Shown piece after piece: positions 5,612 to 6,223 of a DNA stretch of 6,223 nt. Within the stretch, counting starts at the first letter, position 1. Every line of letters starts with the position of its first letter. This DNA comes from Oscillospiraceae bacterium (GTDB lineage Bacteria > Bacillota > Clostridia > WRCU01). The stretch covers positions 1 to 6,223 of the forward strand of contig WRCU01000096.1 in assembly GCA_009783805.1 (NCBI GenBank), in the 5' to 3' direction. A program made the position numbers and the translations under genes. A model generated the notes under the pieces. That model worked only from the letters and a program-made list of their open reading frames with translations, did no database searches and was not told the origin of the DNA.

Positions 5612-5640
5612 ATACTATCACAGCCGGATCGGTCTGGCAA
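5612..5640 (-). promoter_or_regulatory. Sigma-70 extended -10 promoter of rpmB
   Basis: On the minus strand TTGCCA (5640-5635) and TAGTAT (5617-5612) are separated by 17 bases, and the -10 is preceded by TGA, an extended TG element. Transcription should begin near 5605, leaving a leader of about 65 bases. The same AT-rich island reads TATACT (5611-5616) on the plus strand and may also serve the ribokinase-family gene, although no good -35 is seen in that direction. Confidence 0.6.
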
Positions 5641-5656
5641 GCGTCGCGGCATGAAT

Positions 5657-5662
5657 GGAGGG
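5657..5662 (+). promoter_or_regulatory. Shine-Dalgarno site of the ribokinase-family gene
   Basis: GGAGGG lies six bases before the ATG at 5669. It favours this start over an ATG at 5651, which precedes the site and is in another reading phase from conserved sequence. Confidence 0.85.
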
Positions 5663-5668
5663 CAAGCC

Positions 5669-6223
5669 ATGAAAGTGACCGTATTGGGAAGCCTGAACGT
5701 GGATTACGTGATGTGGGCCGATAGGCTCCCCACGAGGGGGGAGACCGTCCTGGGCCATACGTTCAGGACGTTCGTGGGGGGGAAGGGGGCCAACCAGGCC
5801 GTGCAGGCCGCGCTCATCGGAGCGGAGGCATACATGGTCGGTAGGGTCGGCAGGGACTTCATGGGGGAGATGGTCATGGAGAGCCTTAGGTCCAAGGGCG
5901 TGAGGACCGATCTGCTCGTGGCCGACCCCGAGAACCCCACGGGTGCCGCGTGCATCTACGTGGACGACGGGGGCGACAACTACCTCATGGTGGTAGAGAA
6001 CGCCAACGGCAAGGTGGGGGTGCCGGACGTCGACGCCGCGATGGGTGCGATGCGGGATTCGGAGGCCTTGATAGTGCAGAACGAGATCCCGCTCATGACC
6101 GTGGCGTATGCGATGGAGGCGGCCAGGGGCATGGGGAAGCTGGCCGTCCTCGACCCCGCGCCGTACAAGGCGGGGGGTCACGCGTTGTTTCGGCACGCCA
6201 CCGTGATCACGCCGAATGAGACG
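5669..6223 (+). CDS. rbsK: Ribokinase (PfkB-family sugar kinase), N-terminal part
   Basis: The frame is open for 185 codons to the window edge, about 60 percent of a typical 300-residue ribokinase. The enzyme phosphorylates ribose, or a related sugar or nucleoside, with ATP in the cytoplasm. The start MKVTVLGSLNVDYV contains the conserved substrate-contacting N-x-D (N10, D12). GGKGANQAVQAALIGA (37-52) is the first PfkB signature. GRVGRDFMGE (58-67) follows, and LDPAPYK and VITPNET mark the approach to the ATP-binding half, as in ribokinases. The catalytic GAGD motif lies outside the window, so function cannot be fully confirmed. The G-G-K-G-A-N-Q signature and the NPAP/TPNE-like pair favour ribokinase over fructokinase or adenosine kinase. 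It is divergent from rpmB, and no ribose transporter genes are visible, so specificity for ribose is an inference. Confidence 0.88.
   Translation, partial: MKVTVLGSLNVDYVMWADRLPTRGETVLGHTFRTFVGGKGANQAVQAALIGAEAYMVGRVGRDFMGEMVMESLRSKGVRTDLLVADPENPTGAACIYVDDGGDNYLMVVENANGKVGVPDVDAAMGAMRDSEALIVQNEIPLMTVAYAMEAARGMGKLAVLDPAPYKAGGHALFRHATVITPNET

Noticed and set aside
5109..5654. A 181-codon plus-strand frame spanning the intergenic region and the opposite strand of rpmB
   Set aside because: It starts inside the FtsA-like gene, runs antisense through rpmB and shows no conserved motif, so it is very likely a chance frame.
1..6223. Defence system, phage, transposon or CRISPR content
   Set aside because: No transposase, integrase, repeat-spacer array, nuclease-defence pair or abrupt change in codon use is visible; the genes are all of chromosomal housekeeping or regulatory type.

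Overview
The window is GC-rich bacterial DNA, densely packed with genes. It carries a bacterial L28 ribosomal protein, an OmpR-type two-component system, endonuclease III and a long FtsA-like ATPase. The long FtsA-like form, with an extended C-terminal beta-hairpin region, is known to me from Clostridia and related Bacillota, so a high-GC member of that group is my best guess. This is an inference and not a proven placement. All genes favour GGG, AGG and ATA codons, so nothing looks recently acquired. I see no mobile element, CRISPR array, tRNA or rRNA.

Layout. (1) Positions 1-2150, minus strand: an apparent operon read right to left. It holds an Eis-like GNAT acetyltransferase (1017-2150), an OmpR/PhoB response regulator (317-997) and the N-terminus of a membrane sensor, presumably the partner histidine kinase (1-317, cut by the window edge). 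A good sigma-70-type promoter sits about 80-105 bases upstream of the acetyltransferase, and its leader contains a hairpin and a possible 17-codon leader peptide. (2) Positions 2151-2354: a divergent control region with an AT-rich inverted repeat. (3) Positions 2355-5200, plus strand: endonuclease III (nth) followed closely by the 708-residue FtsA-like protein, whose ribosome binding site contains the nth stop codon. (4) Positions 5201-5339: a convergent intergenic region with several inverted repeats but no clear U-tract terminator. (5) Positions 5340-5540, minus strand: rpmB with its own promoter. (6) Positions 5541-5668: a second divergent control region. (7) Positions 5669-6223, plus strand: the first 185 codons of a ribokinase-family sugar kinase, cut by the window edge.

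How the genes fit together. The left operon couples a sensor and response regulator to a cytoplasmic acetyltransferase, so the enzyme may be under control of the same signal. The nth/FtsA-like pair joins a base-excision repair enzyme with an actin-fold ATPase that is probably linked to cell division or envelope organisation. The most distinctive element is the FtsA-like protein's C-terminal half, which has at least seven hairpin signatures of the VTVNG type where classical FtsA would end in a membrane-binding helix. I found no convincing wholly new system. The points most worth checking are that C-terminal array, the acetyltransferase leader, and the cysteine cluster in the acetyltransferase.
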